Position numbers and translations under genes: made by a program. Of a DNA stretch of 64,000 bases, positions 8,649 through 17,914 are shown piece by piece. Source of the DNA: Gp6-AA40 sp035263125 (GTDB lineage: Bacteria > Acidobacteriota > Vicinamibacteria > Vicinamibacterales > UBA2999); the NCBI GenBank assembly GCA_035263125.1, contig DATFRP010000100.1, forward strand, positions 1 through 64,000. The letters run 5' to 3'. Position 1 is the first letter of the stretch. Every line of letters begins with the position of its first letter. The notes under the pieces were generated by a model, which was not told the DNA's origin, searched no databases, and was given only the letters and a program-made list of their open reading frames with translations.

Positions 8649-9998
8649 TCAGATGCCTGCGAGCGCGCGATCGTCCAGACGGCCGGTGCTGTCGCCCATG
8701 CGATCGAGATGGATCCCGAGCTTGTCGAGCAGCGTGAGATGCAGATTGGCGAGCGCCGTTTCCTTCGGGTAGCGCATGTGGCGTCCACCTTTCAGCTGCG
8801 CCGATCGACCGCCGGCGAGCACCAGCGGAATGCTGCGCGGGTCGTGTGCGTTGCAGTCGCCCATTCCGGTGCCGTACATCATGATCGTGTGGTCGAGCAG
8901 CGAGCCGTCGCCGTCCGGCGTCGACCGCAGCTTGTCGAGCAGATACGCGAACTGCGTGACGTGGTAGTGGTTGATCTTCACCACCTTGGCGATCTTCTCG
9001 GCCTCCTGCTGATGGTGCGTGATCGGATGATGCGCGTCGGGCACGCCGATCTGCGGGTAGGTGACGCCGCTGAATTCACGGCCCAGCATGAAGGTGACGA
9101 TGCGCGTGAGATCTGACTGATAGGCAAGCACCTGCAGATCGCACATCAGCTTCACGTGCTCCTCGTACGTCGCCGGAACACCCGCGGGGTGATCGACGTG
9201 AGGAAGCGCGTTGCCGTTCTGCCCTTCGGCCTTCTGGATGCGGCGCTCGACGTCGCGAATGGCGTCGAGATACTCGACCAGCTTCACGCGATCGCCCTGA
9301 CCGAGATTGCCTTGCAGGCGGCTCGCCTCTTCGCGAACCGAGTCGAGCACGCTGCGATCCTGCCGAAGCCGTGAGAGACGCGTCTTCGGATCGGTGCTGC
9401 CGGTGTCGCCGAACAGCCGCTCGAACACTGTTCGCGGGTTGTTCTCGGTCGGCAGCGGTGTGGCGGCGCCGAGCCAGGAGATCGTGTTCGTATAGGCGCA
9501 CGCGAAGCCGACGTCGCACGCGCCCGCGGTCTCGCCCGATTCGACGGCCAGTTCGAGCGAGGCAAGCTGCGTAGACGCGCCGATCTCCTTCGCGGCGATC
9601 TGATCCATCGAGATGCCGGCATCGAGCCACGTCTCGCTGGTCGGCGGTGAGATGTCGGTGAGGAATCGCGTGCTCGCCTTCGCGTGGGCGCCGCCGGGAC
9701 GGCCGGGCGTCGGGACGCACGCAAGGTTGCTCAGCACGAGCAGATCCTCGCGAAACGGCGCGAGCGGTGACAGCGTCGGCGTCAGCTCGAAGCTTGCGCC
9801 CTGGGCGGCCGGCGTCCACTGTTCCATCACCATGCCATTCGGCACATACATGACGCCGAACCTGGTGATCGGCTTCGCGGCAGTCTTCTGAAGCGCGGTG
9901 AGCGGCGGCACCATCGCGTCGAGCAGCGGCAGCGCAAGCGTCGCCCCGAGGCCTCGCAGCACTGTCCGCCGTGGAATCGCCTTCTTGAAGATCAGCAT
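8649..9998 (-). CDS. DUF1552 family exported protein
   Basis: A start at 9998 gives 449 residues and is preferred over the longer frame because AGGAG precedes it and because it gives an export signal at once: IPRRTVLRGLGATLALPLLDAM, a twin-arginine motif followed by a hydrophobic stretch. The body matches DUF1552, a family of the alkaline-phosphatase/sulfatase-like superfamily (DUF1501 relatives) found in Planctomycetota, Verrucomicrobiota and Acidobacteriota, nearly always next to a DUF1592-containing cytochrome. The gene begins 10 bases after the DUF1592 stop. Its activity is not established; a role in periplasmic degradation or processing with its cytochrome partner is inferred from the constant pairing. 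Confidence 0.9.
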   Translation of the reverse strand: MLIFKKAIPRRTVLRGLGATLALPLLDAMVPPLTALQKTAAKPITRFGVMYVPNGMVMEQWTPAAQGASFELTPTLSPLAPFREDLLVLSNLACVPTPGRPGGAHAKASTRFLTDISPPTSETWLDAGISMDQIAAKEIGASTQLASLELAVESGETAGACDVGFACAYTNTISWLGAATPLPTENNPRTVFERLFGDTGSTDPKTRLSRLRQDRSVLDSVREEASRLQGNLGQGDRVKLVEYLDAIRDVERRIQKAEGQNGNALPHVDHPAGVPATYEEHVKLMCDLQVLAYQSDLTRIVTFMLGREFSGVTYPQIGVPDAHHPITHHQQEAEKIAKVVKINHYHVTQFAYLLDKLRSTPDGDGSLLDHTIMMYGTGMGDCNAHDPRSIPLVLAGGRSAQLKGGRHMRYPKETALANLHLTLLDKLGIHLDRMGDSTGRLDDRALAGI

Positions 9999-10008
9999 GT
10001 GCCTGCTC

Positions 10009-12513
10009 CTATCGTGTCGCGACGTCTTGGCCCCTGGTCCGTGGTTCTTGGTGCTCAGTCCGCACTGCCGAAGGCGGGCCATGGGCGGTGCTCATGCGGA
10101 ACGGCGTGCTCGCGACGATGCCGGTCAGCAGCGAGGACCATCGATACTCACCAGGCGCCGCCTGTCGAGTGATCTGGCGGATCGTCGGCCAATCAGATGC
10201 CTCGACACTGCGTCCGAGCGCGTACGCGAGCAGCTTCTGCGTCAGCGTGCGTGCGAAGTCCTCCTGATGGTTCGCCATCAGCTGCCGCAACCCGGCGACA
10301 CCGTCGAAGCGCGTGCCGTCGGGGAGCGCCGCCGACGCGTCGATCGGCAGCGTGTCGATCGAGTTGCGCCACTTGCCGAGCGCATCGAAGTGCTCGAGCG
10401 AGAACCCGAGCGGATCCATGCGCACGTGACACACCGCACACGACGGGTTCTTTCGATGGGCTTCCATCTGCTCGCGAATCGATCGCGGCCGACTGCCATC
10501 TTTGTCTTCGCTGAGCTGCGGCACGTCGGGTGGCGGCGGGGGCGGTGGCGATCCAAGGATGTTGTCGAGCAGCCATCGCCCGCGAAGGACCGGCGACGTC
10601 CGGTTCGGATACGAGGTCACCGTCAGGATGCTGCCCTGGCCAAGCAGTCCACCGCGGATGCCGTCGGTAAAGGTGACGCGTCTGAAGTGACTGCCGTAGA
10701 CGTTCGGGATGCGATAGTGCCGCGCCAGGCGTTCGTTGACGAAGGTGTAGTCCGCGCTCAGGAGCTCGCCGACGGGACGATCGTCGCGCAGCTGCGATGC
10801 GACGAAGCGTCGTGTTTCCTCCTTGAAGGCCGCGCGCAAGTTTTCGTCGAATTCCGGATACGCGTCGACGTCGGGCACGACGCCTGACAGCTTGCCCAGC
10901 GTCAGCCACTGGCTGACGAAGTTGTCGACGAGTGCCTGCGCGCGCGGGTCGGCGAGCATCCGCTTCACCTGGCGCTCGAGCACCGCCGGTTGACCGAGGG
11001 TGCCGCCGATTGCCGCGTCGAGCAGCGCATCATCAGGAATACTGCTCCACAGAAAGAACGAAAGCCGCGATGCGAGATCGATGTCGCTGATGCGATACGC
11101 GGTGCCCGGTGCCACGTGCGCCGGCTCGTGCTCGATGCGGAAGAGGAAGCTTGGGGATGCCAGGATTCTTCGCAGCGCCTGCTGAATGCCCGCGTCGAAG
11201 CCCTCCTCCGCGCGAGCAGAGCGATAGAAGGGGAGCAGCGTCTCCAGATCCTGCGGCGTGATCGGGCGACGATACGCACGACGCGCGAGTGTCGACAGGA
11301 TCGTGCGTGCGCACGCCTCCTCCGCGGCCGGCGTCTGCGCTTTGCAGGTGAACACCTTCCGACGGCTCGGGGTGTCGCTCACGGCGCGCGGCGTGTACGG
11401 CCCTGCGATCGTGACGTTGTCGACCGCGGGATCGCCGAAGTACAGCTCGTTGGTCGTTCGCGCGAACCCGCGCTGCGCCGGCTGCAGCACGCCTTCAGGC
11501 TCCCAGAATTGCTTGACGAAGGACACACCGACGCGATGGGCGCCGGCTGTCACCGGCACGTGCACGTTGAGCGCGTCATCCGCAGTGTGCATGTAGACTT
11601 CCCACCCCGGCTCGCCTTGCGTGTTCCCGGCGAAGCTCTCCGGCGCGGTCATCCCTTTCCCTTCACCGCCGATCGTGAATCGTTTGATGAGCGCGCCATC
11701 GACCCGGATGTCGATCTGATGCGGCTCGCCCATGCCGATCAGATAGAGATAGAGCTGCCGCTTGAGGCGGACGCTGATGCGGTACTCGCCGTCGAGCGGG
11801 AAGTGATAGGGAATCGAAAGGCCGCCGCGCGATCCGAACGGCAGATCCTCGCTCGTGCGATCGTCCTGCACGAGAGCCGTGGGGATCCTGAACGTGTGTT
11901 CGATCGGACCGAGCGAGTCGTGTCCGATTGCCAGTCGGCTCACGACGCTCGCTGCCGAGAGGTAGTTCTCGAGCAGACGCGGAGAGACGGACAGCACGCC
12001 CGCCATGTTGTCGAAGCCCTGCTGATTGGGCTCGTCCGCAGGCAGCAGCGACCGTTCATCGATCTCGAGCGCCAGCAGATCGCGAACCGCATTCGTGTAC
12101 TCGGTCCGGTTCAGACGATGGACGATGACTCGTCCAGGATTGGGACTCGTTGCAGCGGCCCGATCGAGCGCGGCTTCGAGCGTCGTCGTCGCACGATCGT
12201 ACGTATCGCGATCCGGTCGCGGCAGACCGGCGGGTGGCATCTCGCGCGTGCGCAGTTTGCGCGCGACCTTCTCCCAGAGCTCGACGTTGGCGCCGACGCG
12301 ATCGACATCGAGTGCATCGAGCTCGAGGCCGGCGGTCTTGAGGCGGCCGTTGTGGCAGGTCACACAGTAGCGATCGAGTACCGGACGCAGGGCTGCCGCG
12401 CCAGAGGCGGGTGCTGCTCGTTGTTGGGCGATCGGATGTGCGGGTACATAGCTGAGCGTGAGCAGCAGGGCCCCTGCCTTGATCAGCCACGCCGTCACGG
12501 ATCGCGACGTCAC
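10009..12513 (-). CDS. Planctomycete-type cytochrome c protein (DUF1587/1592/1588/1585)
   Basis: The 834-residue product (GTG start at 12513) has a signal peptide (TAWLIKAGALLLTLSYV), an N-terminal haem c motif in LDRYCVTCHNGRLK, and then the domain string DUF1587 (RLNRTEYTNAVRDLL), DUF1595, DUF1592 (RRAYRRPITPQDLE, SFFLWSSIPDD), DUF1588 (a second CxxCH in NPSCAVCHVRMDPLG) and DUF1585 at the end. The frame is open 31 codons further upstream, but that extension would translate the palindrome at 12583-12600, so the shorter start is chosen. It heads an operon with DUF1552 and ankyrin genes. The family is presumed to act in the periplasm as an oxidising partner of DUF1552; the substrate is unknown. 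Confidence 0.92.
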   Translation of the reverse strand: MTSRSVTAWLIKAGALLLTLSYVPAHPIAQQRAAPASGAAALRPVLDRYCVTCHNGRLKTAGLELDALDVDRVGANVELWEKVARKLRTREMPPAGLPRPDRDTYDRATTTLEAALDRAAATSPNPGRVIVHRLNRTEYTNAVRDLLALEIDERSLLPADEPNQQGFDNMAGVLSVSPRLLENYLSAASVVSRLAIGHDSLGPIEHTFRIPTALVQDDRTSEDLPFGSRGGLSIPYHFPLDGEYRISVRLKRQLYLYLIGMGEPHQIDIRVDGALIKRFTIGGEGKGMTAPESFAGNTQGEPGWEVYMHTADDALNVHVPVTAGAHRVGVSFVKQFWEPEGVLQPAQRGFARTTNELYFGDPAVDNVTIAGPYTPRAVSDTPSRRKVFTCKAQTPAAEEACARTILSTLARRAYRRPITPQDLETLLPFYRSARAEEGFDAGIQQALRRILASPSFLFRIEHEPAHVAPGTAYRISDIDLASRLSFFLWSSIPDDALLDAAIGGTLGQPAVLERQVKRMLADPRAQALVDNFVSQWLTLGKLSGVVPDVDAYPEFDENLRAAFKEETRRFVASQLRDDRPVGELLSADYTFVNERLARHYRIPNVYGSHFRRVTFTDGIRGGLLGQGSILTVTSYPNRTSPVLRGRWLLDNILGSPPPPPPPDVPQLSEDKDGSRPRSIREQMEAHRKNPSCAVCHVRMDPLGFSLEHFDALGKWRNSIDTLPIDASAALPDGTRFDGVAGLRQLMANHQEDFARTLTQKLLAYALGRSVEASDWPTIRQITRQAAPGEYRWSSLLTGIVASTPFRMSTAHGPPSAVRTEHQEPRTRGQDVATR

Positions 12514-12582
12514 GTCTCGACACTCCGCCACGCGCAAGTCTGAACCAAAACCGGCGGAAGTCAACGGGTTTGCGTACGTAGA

Positions 12583-12600
12583 GGCCGCCTTCAGGCGGCC
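12583..12600. repeat. REP-like hairpin between divergent genes
   Basis: Arms GGCCGCCT and AGGCGGCC flank TC, matching the hairpin embedded in the end of nirB in design. It lies between the divergent DUF1592 and Gfo/Idh/MocA genes and probably sits in both 5' regions. Confidence 0.75.
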
Positions 12601-12612
12601 TTCCAACGGAGT

Positions 12613-13731
12613 ATGCTACGCGCTGTGATCACTCGGCGCGGCTTTCTGGATCGTGCCGGTACGCTTGCGATGTCTGCGTCCGCGATGTCAGCGCTGAGCG
12701 GCGTTTCGAACGCGGCGCTCCCGCGTCGTCCTCAGCGCGTCGCGGTGATCGGCGCCGATCACTACCACGCGACCTCGACGCCGAACTACCTCCGCATTCT
12801 TCAAAGCGAGCGGCTCGACATCGTCGGTGTGCACGCGCCCGATGCCGCTGTGGCCGGGACGTGGGCGTCGCAATACGGCAGCACTCCCTATACCGACTAT
12901 CGCGTCATGGTCGAGAAAACGAAGCCCGAGTTCATCGTTGCGCTCGGCCGCCATGTCGCGATGCCCGCGGAGTTCCGGTATCTCGCCGACACCGGCATTC
13001 CGTTTCTGATGGAGAAGCCATGGGGCGTCGACGATCGCACCGTCAACGAGCTCGCCGATCTGGCGGAATCGAAACGCGCGTGGGCTGCGGTGCCGATGCC
13101 GTTTCGCTACAGTCTGTTTGCGGAGACGGCGATCGCGATGCGCGATCGCGGCGAGCTCGGGACCCTTTCTCACATGCTCTTCCGCTTCAATCAGCCAGGC
13201 ATCCAGCGATACAAAGACCTGGGCAGTCCGTGGATGCTCTCGAAAGCCGACGCCGGCGGCGGAGCCTTGATCAACCTGGGCATCCATGGTTTCGATCTCT
13301 GTCGATACATCACAGGCGAGGAACCGCACCTGGTGTCGGCCGTGACGAGCCACACGCTCTACAAACTCGAGATCGAAGACTACGCACACGTCACGCTGCT
13401 CACGCAGAGCGGGATGCTCTTCCACAACGAAGCGAGCTACACCTTTCCCGGCGCGGGCGGTGATCAGGAGCGGAAGCTCTCCGCAGAGAAGGTGTTCCTG
13501 CGTGCGACGACGACGGGTGGTGAGGGCGTCCAGATCGTGGGGCCCGGTCGTGATGAAACGCGACGCGCCCCTGAGGGATATCTGAGCGGCTGGCCGCGAG
13601 TCGTGCGTGAATGCCTGGATCGCATCGGCCGGGGAGAGCCGCCGCCGGCGACCGCGCGCGACTGCGCGCGAGCGGTGTCGTTGATCTTTGCTGCGTATCG
13701 GGTGGCTGGCGAAAACGTCGTTCGCTCGTAA
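12613..13731 (+). CDS. Gfo/Idh/MocA family oxidoreductase with Tat signal
   Basis: The 372-residue protein starts with ITRRGFLDRAG followed by a hydrophobic run, a twin-arginine signal, indicating export in folded form with its nicotinamide cofactor. The Rossmann part (VAVIGADHYHATS, near residue 42) and the central EKPWG (near residue 135) are the hallmarks of the Gfo/Idh/MocA family, which oxidises or isomerises sugars and related alcohols with NAD(P). The usual GxGxxG is degenerate here (GADHYH), so cofactor binding may differ. A glycine-rich active-site region GGGALINLGIHGFDL is present. It is followed after 22 bases by the SnoaL-like gene on the same strand. Confidence 0.88.
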   Translation: MLRAVITRRGFLDRAGTLAMSASAMSALSGVSNAALPRRPQRVAVIGADHYHATSTPNYLRILQSERLDIVGVHAPDAAVAGTWASQYGSTPYTDYRVMVEKTKPEFIVALGRHVAMPAEFRYLADTGIPFLMEKPWGVDDRTVNELADLAESKRAWAAVPMPFRYSLFAETAIAMRDRGELGTLSHMLFRFNQPGIQRYKDLGSPWMLSKADAGGGALINLGIHGFDLCRYITGEEPHLVSAVTSHTLYKLEIEDYAHVTLLTQSGMLFHNEASYTFPGAGGDQERKLSAEKVFLRATTTGGEGVQIVGPGRDETRRAPEGYLSGWPRVVRECLDRIGRGEPPPATARDCARAVSLIFAAYRVAGENVVRS

Positions 13732-13753
13732 TCTGCATTTCGGGGAGGTTGAA

Positions 13754-14323
13754 ATGCGCGCGTTGGTGACCTCACTTCTGATTGTTCTTGCCTGTGTGGC
13801 GCTCACGGCGCAAGCTGCGCGCGATGCTGGGTGGAGGCCGAAGACGGCTTCGGCACCGAGCCTCGTGCCGCCGGGCAGGCCCGCGCCGGGCGTGACCGAG
13901 TCGGCGGCAATTGCCGACGTGCTCGCGTTCGAGAAGGCGACCGAAGCAGCGGTCGTGCGCGGCGACACCGCCTACCTCGAACGCGCACTGGCGCCCACGT
14001 TTCTCTTCACACACGGTGATGGATGGGTCGACGGTGGCGCGCCGCTCAAGGTCGATACGAAAGCGAGCTGGATCGAGTACGTGAAGAAGCAGCCCGCTCC
14101 CTATATCTATCGCGAGCTCGATCACGTGCAGGTGGAGCTGCACGGCGACGTGGCGATCACGCTGGGCCGGTACTTCTATCTCCCGCAGGGCAGTGGCCCG
14201 CCCAATCACTCGCAGGTCTGGTTCGAACGCGTCTACGCGAAGCGAAACGGCCAGTGGCAGATGCTCTCGCATCGCACGGTGAAGGGTCCGCTGCGCAACG
14301 AGGCAACGACGAGTACTAAGTGA
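13754..14323 (+). CDS. SnoaL-like (DUF4440-type) exported protein
   Basis: The frame is open from 13688, overlapping the previous gene, but the ATG at 13754 has GGGGAGG nine bases before it and gives a clean signal peptide (MRALVTSLLIVLACVALTAQA). The mature part of the 189-residue product has the SnoaL/NTF2-like pattern of nuclear-transport-factor-like proteins: LAFEKATEAAVVRGD, LAPTFLFTHGDG, a central beta sheet and QVWFERVYAKRNGQWQMLSH at the end. Proteins of this fold are often small hydrolases or binding proteins of unknown substrate. It probably shares a transcript with the Gfo/Idh/MocA gene. It ends in an 8-base convergent overlap with the DUF169 gene. Confidence 0.8.
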   Translation: MRALVTSLLIVLACVALTAQAARDAGWRPKTASAPSLVPPGRPAPGVTESAAIADVLAFEKATEAAVVRGDTAYLERALAPTFLFTHGDGWVDGGAPLKVDTKASWIEYVKKQPAPYIYRELDHVQVELHGDVAITLGRYFYLPQGSGPPNHSQVWFERVYAKRNGQWQMLSHRTVKGPLRNEATTSTK

Positions 14324-15023
14324 CTGTCAGAGATGCGCGTCTCTCTTTGTGGTAATTCGTGAGCGCGGCGTTGGCTGACACGATCGTGTCGAGTTGAGCC
14401 AGGACGTCATCGAGATCGCGTCCCGCGATCACCGTGTAGAACTCGTCGTCGGCAATTCCGGTGTAGACGCGATTGCCGATGCAACCGAGACTCGAGGCGA
14501 CGCCGGCCGACAGCGCGGCCGGGATCGCCATGCAGGTCGGTCGGCCGAGGAGCGGCAGGGGCTGCTTCGACGCACGCGTCGCGGCCTCGTGCAACAGCAT
14601 CAATCGCGCAGGCGTGCCGGCGACCAGCACCGCATCGGGATCGACCGGCGTCGATCCGAGCGGCGCATAGATCGTCGCCGCTGGAGTCGTCGGCAGTCGT
14701 GGGATGCCCGGCACTTCTTCCAGGCGCAGATAGCCGACATTCACCATGAGCCCGAGCGTGTTCGAGAGCTCGGCCTCCCGTTCCTTGGGCAGCGGGATGT
14801 TGTGCGTGTAGCTGCCGACGGGACAGTTGTAATGATCCGAGGGCACTGTGTAGAACGCGCGTCCTTCGCTCGCGAGGCGCCAGAAGCTGCAGCCCGACGG
14901 CTGCGTGCCGGTCAGCGCGGCGACGTTCGCCGGTGGGGTCTCGCGGAACGCGATCGCCACGGGACGACGGGAGAGCTTTAATGAATCCGTGAGCTGCTTT
15001 TCGATCTGGGCGTAATTACGCAT
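14316..15023 (-). CDS. DUF169 family protein
   Basis: The 235-residue protein matches DUF169 throughout: LKLSRRPVAIAFRETPP near residue 17, the conserved cysteine regions SGCSFWRLA and HYNCPVGSY, and GLLVNVGY-like and PTCMAIPAAL segments. The conserved cysteines suggest metal or cofactor binding, and the family is often found with redox or methanogenesis-type genes, but its function is unknown. It has no signal peptide. The gene lies convergent to the SnoaL-like gene (8-base overlap) and is followed on the other side by the nested palindrome at 15028-15128. Confidence 0.85.
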   Translation of the reverse strand: MRNYAQIEKQLTDSLKLSRRPVAIAFRETPPANVAALTGTQPSGCSFWRLASEGRAFYTVPSDHYNCPVGSYTHNIPLPKEREAELSNTLGLMVNVGYLRLEEVPGIPRLPTTPAATIYAPLGSTPVDPDAVLVAGTPARLMLLHEAATRASKQPLPLLGRPTCMAIPAALSAGVASSLGCIGNRVYTGIADDEFYTVIAGRDLDDVLAQLDTIVSANAALTNYHKERRASLTVT

Positions 15024-15027
15024 ATAG

Positions 15028-15128
15028 AGACAGTGTAGGCCGGGCCTGTTTTTCAGGCCCGGCGGAACTGACTCGTGGCGTCGACTCAGTACACGCCGGG
15101 CCTGAAAGACAGGCCCGGCCTACACTGT
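15028..15128. repeat. Nested inverted repeat (GCCGGGCCTG family)
   Basis: Two hairpins, GCCGGGCCTG-ttttt-CAGGCCCGGC near 15039-15063 and GCCGGGCCTG-aaaga-CAGGCCCGGC near 15095-15119, are themselves inverted copies of each other within longer arms beginning ACAGTGTAG and ending CTACACTGT. The whole can fold as one long stem or two short ones. The stop codon of the PabC-like gene (15120-15122) lies in the right arm. Confidence 0.85.
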
Positions 15129-15746
15129 CACTAACCTGGCTTCGATCCACTCTCGCAAACTATTAATCAACCATAGACGTGACGACGCAGCCACGTCCTC
15201 GCGCGTCAGGATGCGCTCGGCAATCGTGCCGGCATCGAGCAGCTCGGCGCGGAAGACGCCGGGCAGCAGCCCGCACGCAATCGGCGGCGTGTAGCGCCGG
15301 CCGTCGATCTCGACGACGACGTTCGCGATCGTCGACTCGGTCACTTCGCGCCGCGCGTTCCACAAGATCACGTCGTCGACATCGGGCTGCGCGCTCCGCG
15401 CACGCTCGTACACATCGCGGCGAGTCGTTTTGTTGCGGAGGAATAGATCGTGTTCATCGATTGGATCGCGTGCGAACGCGAGACGCCAGGGGGCCTTCTG
15501 CTCGCGCGTGTGAGCGGTGCACTCCACGCGTGGGACGCCATCGCGATCGACCAGCAGGCGTAGTCGCCAGCAGCCGCGCGCGTGCGCCTGCTGTGCCGAG
15601 GCGATGGCCTCTCGGACAGCGGGCTCACGCCATTGGAACGAGAAACGGCCTGCCGAGCCGCGCATCCGCGCGATGTGCCGATCGAGCCGAGCTACCCGGC
15701 CTTCCTCCAGCCGCATGGTTTCGAGCAAGGAGAACTCGTCAGGCAT
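15120..15746 (-). CDS. Aminotransferase class IV, aminodeoxychorismate-lyase-like
   Basis: The 208-residue protein is a compact class IV PLP enzyme: LLETMRLEEGRVARLDRHIARM at the N-terminus, the PLP lysine in FLRNKTTRR near residue 105, and the cofactor-binding ESTIANVVVEIDG and CGLLPGVFRAELL further on. These fit PabC (4-amino-4-deoxychorismate lyase, making p-aminobenzoate for folate) of the type often fused to PabB. Here it stands alone, with no pabA or pabB next to it. A branched-chain or D-amino-acid aminotransferase is possible, but the short length and the NKTTRR motif favour PabC. It is divergent from the response regulator gene 54 bases away. Confidence 0.8.
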   Translation of the reverse strand: MPDEFSLLETMRLEEGRVARLDRHIARMRGSAGRFSFQWREPAVREAIASAQQAHARGCWRLRLLVDRDGVPRVECTAHTREQKAPWRLAFARDPIDEHDLFLRNKTTRRDVYERARSAQPDVDDVILWNARREVTESTIANVVVEIDGRRYTPPIACGLLPGVFRAELLDAGTIAERILTREDVAASSRLWLINSLREWIEARLVTV

Positions 15747-15800
15747 TCGCTATTGTGAGCACAAGGCTGAGTAAAATCGCCTGAGGGACCCATTCTCGAG

Positions 15801-16484
15801 ATGCGCATCCTGGTCGTCGAGGACGAGCAGAAAGTCGCAAACGCCCTGCGCGAGGGGCTTCAAGGCGAACGCTACGACGTCGTGGTCGAGCGCACGGGTG
15901 AAGGTGCGTTCTTCCGTGTGAACACGGAATCGTTCGACGTCATCCTGCTCGATCTCACGCTGCCCGGCCGCGACGGGCTCGAGATCCTGCAGGCGCTGCG
16001 GCAGCGCGGCATGAAGACGCCGGTCCTCGTGGTGACGGCTCGCGATTCGCTCAACGATCGCGTCGCCGGGCTCGATGCCGGTGCCGACGACTATCTGATC
16101 AAGCCGTTTGCGTTCGCGGAGCTGCTCGCGCGGATCCGGGCGCTCGTGCGCCGCGGTCGCGTCACCGAAACGCCGCGGCTGACGGTCGGTGACCTCGAGA
16201 TGGACCTCGTGACCCGCAAGGTCGCCCGCGGCGGCCAGCCCGTGGAGCTGACGGTGCGCGAGTTCGAGCTGCTCGAGTATCTGATGCGGTATCACGGTCA
16301 GGTCGTCTCCCGTGAGACGCTCGCGCGCGACGTCTGGCGGGAGACGGCGCGCACCACGCCGCTCGACAACGTCATCGACGTGCACATCGCTCGGCTCCGG
16401 CGTAAAGTGGATCTGGATCAGGGACCGAAGTTGATTCATACCGTGCGCGGCGTCGGCTTCATGCTGCGCGAGGGCGAGCCATGA
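15801..16484 (+). CDS. OmpR-family two-component response regulator
   Basis: The 227-residue protein has a receiver domain (residues 1-115) with the acidic pocket E7-D8, phospho-acceptor D51 (ILLDLTLPGRDG), T79 and K101 (YLIKPFAF), followed by a winged-helix DNA-binding domain (about 128-225; LTVREFELLEYLMRYHGQVVS, VIDVHIARLRRKVD). It overlaps the histidine kinase gene by four bases (ATGA), so the two form a coupled pair. The closest well-known relatives are CusR/CopR/TctD-type regulators, but the stimulus is not deducible from the sequence. Confidence 0.95.
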   Translation: MRILVVEDEQKVANALREGLQGERYDVVVERTGEGAFFRVNTESFDVILLDLTLPGRDGLEILQALRQRGMKTPVLVVTARDSLNDRVAGLDAGADDYLIKPFAFAELLARIRALVRRGRVTETPRLTVGDLEMDLVTRKVARGGQPVELTVREFELLEYLMRYHGQVVSRETLARDVWRETARTTPLDNVIDVHIARLRRKVDLDQGPKLIHTVRGVGFMLREGEP

Positions 16485-17914
16485 GCGCCGTCACCACCTG
16501 GTGGCGCTCGCACAACCTCCGCGTCCGGCTGACGTTGTGGTACGCCGCGGCGATGGTCATCGTGCTCGCCGTGTATGCCGCCGGTGTGTATGTCTTCCTC
16601 AGCCGCAGCGTGTCCGACTCGCTCGACCAGCGGCTGCGTGCCGACTACTTCTGGGTCGCGTCGACGGTCGACGAAGGTCCCGACGGCATGATCATGCCGG
16701 TTCCGCAGGTCGACCTGCTGCTCGAGAACGAGCAGCCGTGGGTGCAGATCTGGACCACCAACGGCGTGCTGATGCTCCTGAACAACGACGAAGCGAAGCG
16801 TCGTCCCGTGCCGGAGGCGCAGACGCTCGCCGAGGAGGGCGGGGAGCGGATTGAGACGTTCATGTCGGGCACGGTTCCGGTGCGAGTCCTCAGTCGTCCC
16901 AGCTACATCCGCAACCGCGCAGTTGTCATCCAGGTCGCACGCTCGGAGCTGCCGATGCGGGAGAACCTGCGCGACCTCGCGGTCATCCTCATCCTGGGCC
17001 TGCCTCTTGCCGTCGCGATCGCGGGGTTCGGCGGCTACTCGCTGGCGAAGCGCGCGCTCGCGCCGATCGAGCGCATGAGCGATCGCGCGCGTCACATCAC
17101 GGCCGAGAGCCTGAGCGAGCGGCTGCCCGTGGACAACCACGATGACGAGATGGGACGGATGGCGACGGTGTTCAACCAGACACTCGGACGCCTCGAGGAG
17201 TCGTTCGAGCAGATGCGCCGATTCACCGCGGATGTCTCACACGAACTGCGCACGCCGCTGACCGCAATCCGCAGCGTGGGCGAGGTCGGCCTGCGCGGAC
17301 ATCGGGATGAAATGACGTACCGCAGCATCATCGGCAGCATGCTCGAGGAGGCCGATCGCCTCGCCGGTCTGGTCGATCGGCTGCTGACGCTCTCGCGGGC
17401 GGAGACGCATCAGCATGCGCTGCGCCGCGATGTCATCGACCTCGCGGTTCTGGCCGACGATGTGGTGTCGCATCTGGGCGTGCTGGCTGAGGAGAAGCGG
17501 CAGCAGCTCGTCGTCGAACGACGCGGCGCGCCACTCGTGCCTGCCGATCGCGTGGTCCTGCGGCAGGCGCTGATCAATCTCGTCGACAACGCGATCAAGT
17601 TCTCGCCGACATCGGGGCAGGTGTGCATCCGCATCGCCGATGCCGGCGATCGCGCGACGATCGACGTGATCGATTCCGGCCCGGGGATCTCCAAGGAAGC
17701 GCGCGAGCGCATCTTCGACCGCTTCTTCCGCGGGGGCGATACCGTGGTGGGCGGCACCGGCCTCGGCCTCTCGTTGGCCAAAAACGCCGTCGAGGCCCTC
17801 GGTGGACAGTTGACGCTGGAGCACACCGGCCAAGATGGCAGCGACTTCCGAATCACGCTGCCGCGGGTCGCGTCTGCGGCGGTTGCGGCCTCGGGACTGA
17901 GTCGAACTGGGTAG
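16481..17914 (+). CDS. Two-component sensor histidine kinase
   Basis: The 477-residue protein has one transmembrane helix at about 15-38, a periplasmic sensor region of about 130 residues, a second helix at about 165-190, a HAMP linker (ERMSDRARHITAESLSERLP), the H-box DVSHELRTPL with the phospho-histidine at 254, and an ATPase domain with N-box LVDNAIKFSP and G-box DSGPGISKEARERIFDRFF. This is the EnvZ/CusS-like architecture. It is coupled to the response regulator by a four-base overlap. Its stop codon lies inside the first of two adjacent palindromes at 17910-17946. Confidence 0.95.
   Translation: MSAVTTWWRSHNLRVRLTLWYAAAMVIVLAVYAAGVYVFLSRSVSDSLDQRLRADYFWVASTVDEGPDGMIMPVPQVDLLLENEQPWVQIWTTNGVLMLLNNDEAKRRPVPEAQTLAEEGGERIETFMSGTVPVRVLSRPSYIRNRAVVIQVARSELPMRENLRDLAVILILGLPLAVAIAGFGGYSLAKRALAPIERMSDRARHITAESLSERLPVDNHDDEMGRMATVFNQTLGRLEESFEQMRRFTADVSHELRTPLTAIRSVGEVGLRGHRDEMTYRSIIGSMLEEADRLAGLVDRLLTLSRAETHQHALRRDVIDLAVLADDVVSHLGVLAEEKRQQLVVERRGAPLVPADRVVLRQALINLVDNAIKFSPTSGQVCIRIADAGDRATIDVIDSGPGISKEARERIFDRFFRGGDTVVGGTGLGLSLAKNAVEALGGQLTLEHTGQDGSDFRITLPRVASAAVAASGLSRTG

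Noticed and set aside
10990..12543. Forward open frame of 517 codons
   Set aside because: It is antisense to the DUF1592 cytochrome gene, which has haem motifs and full-length domain matches.
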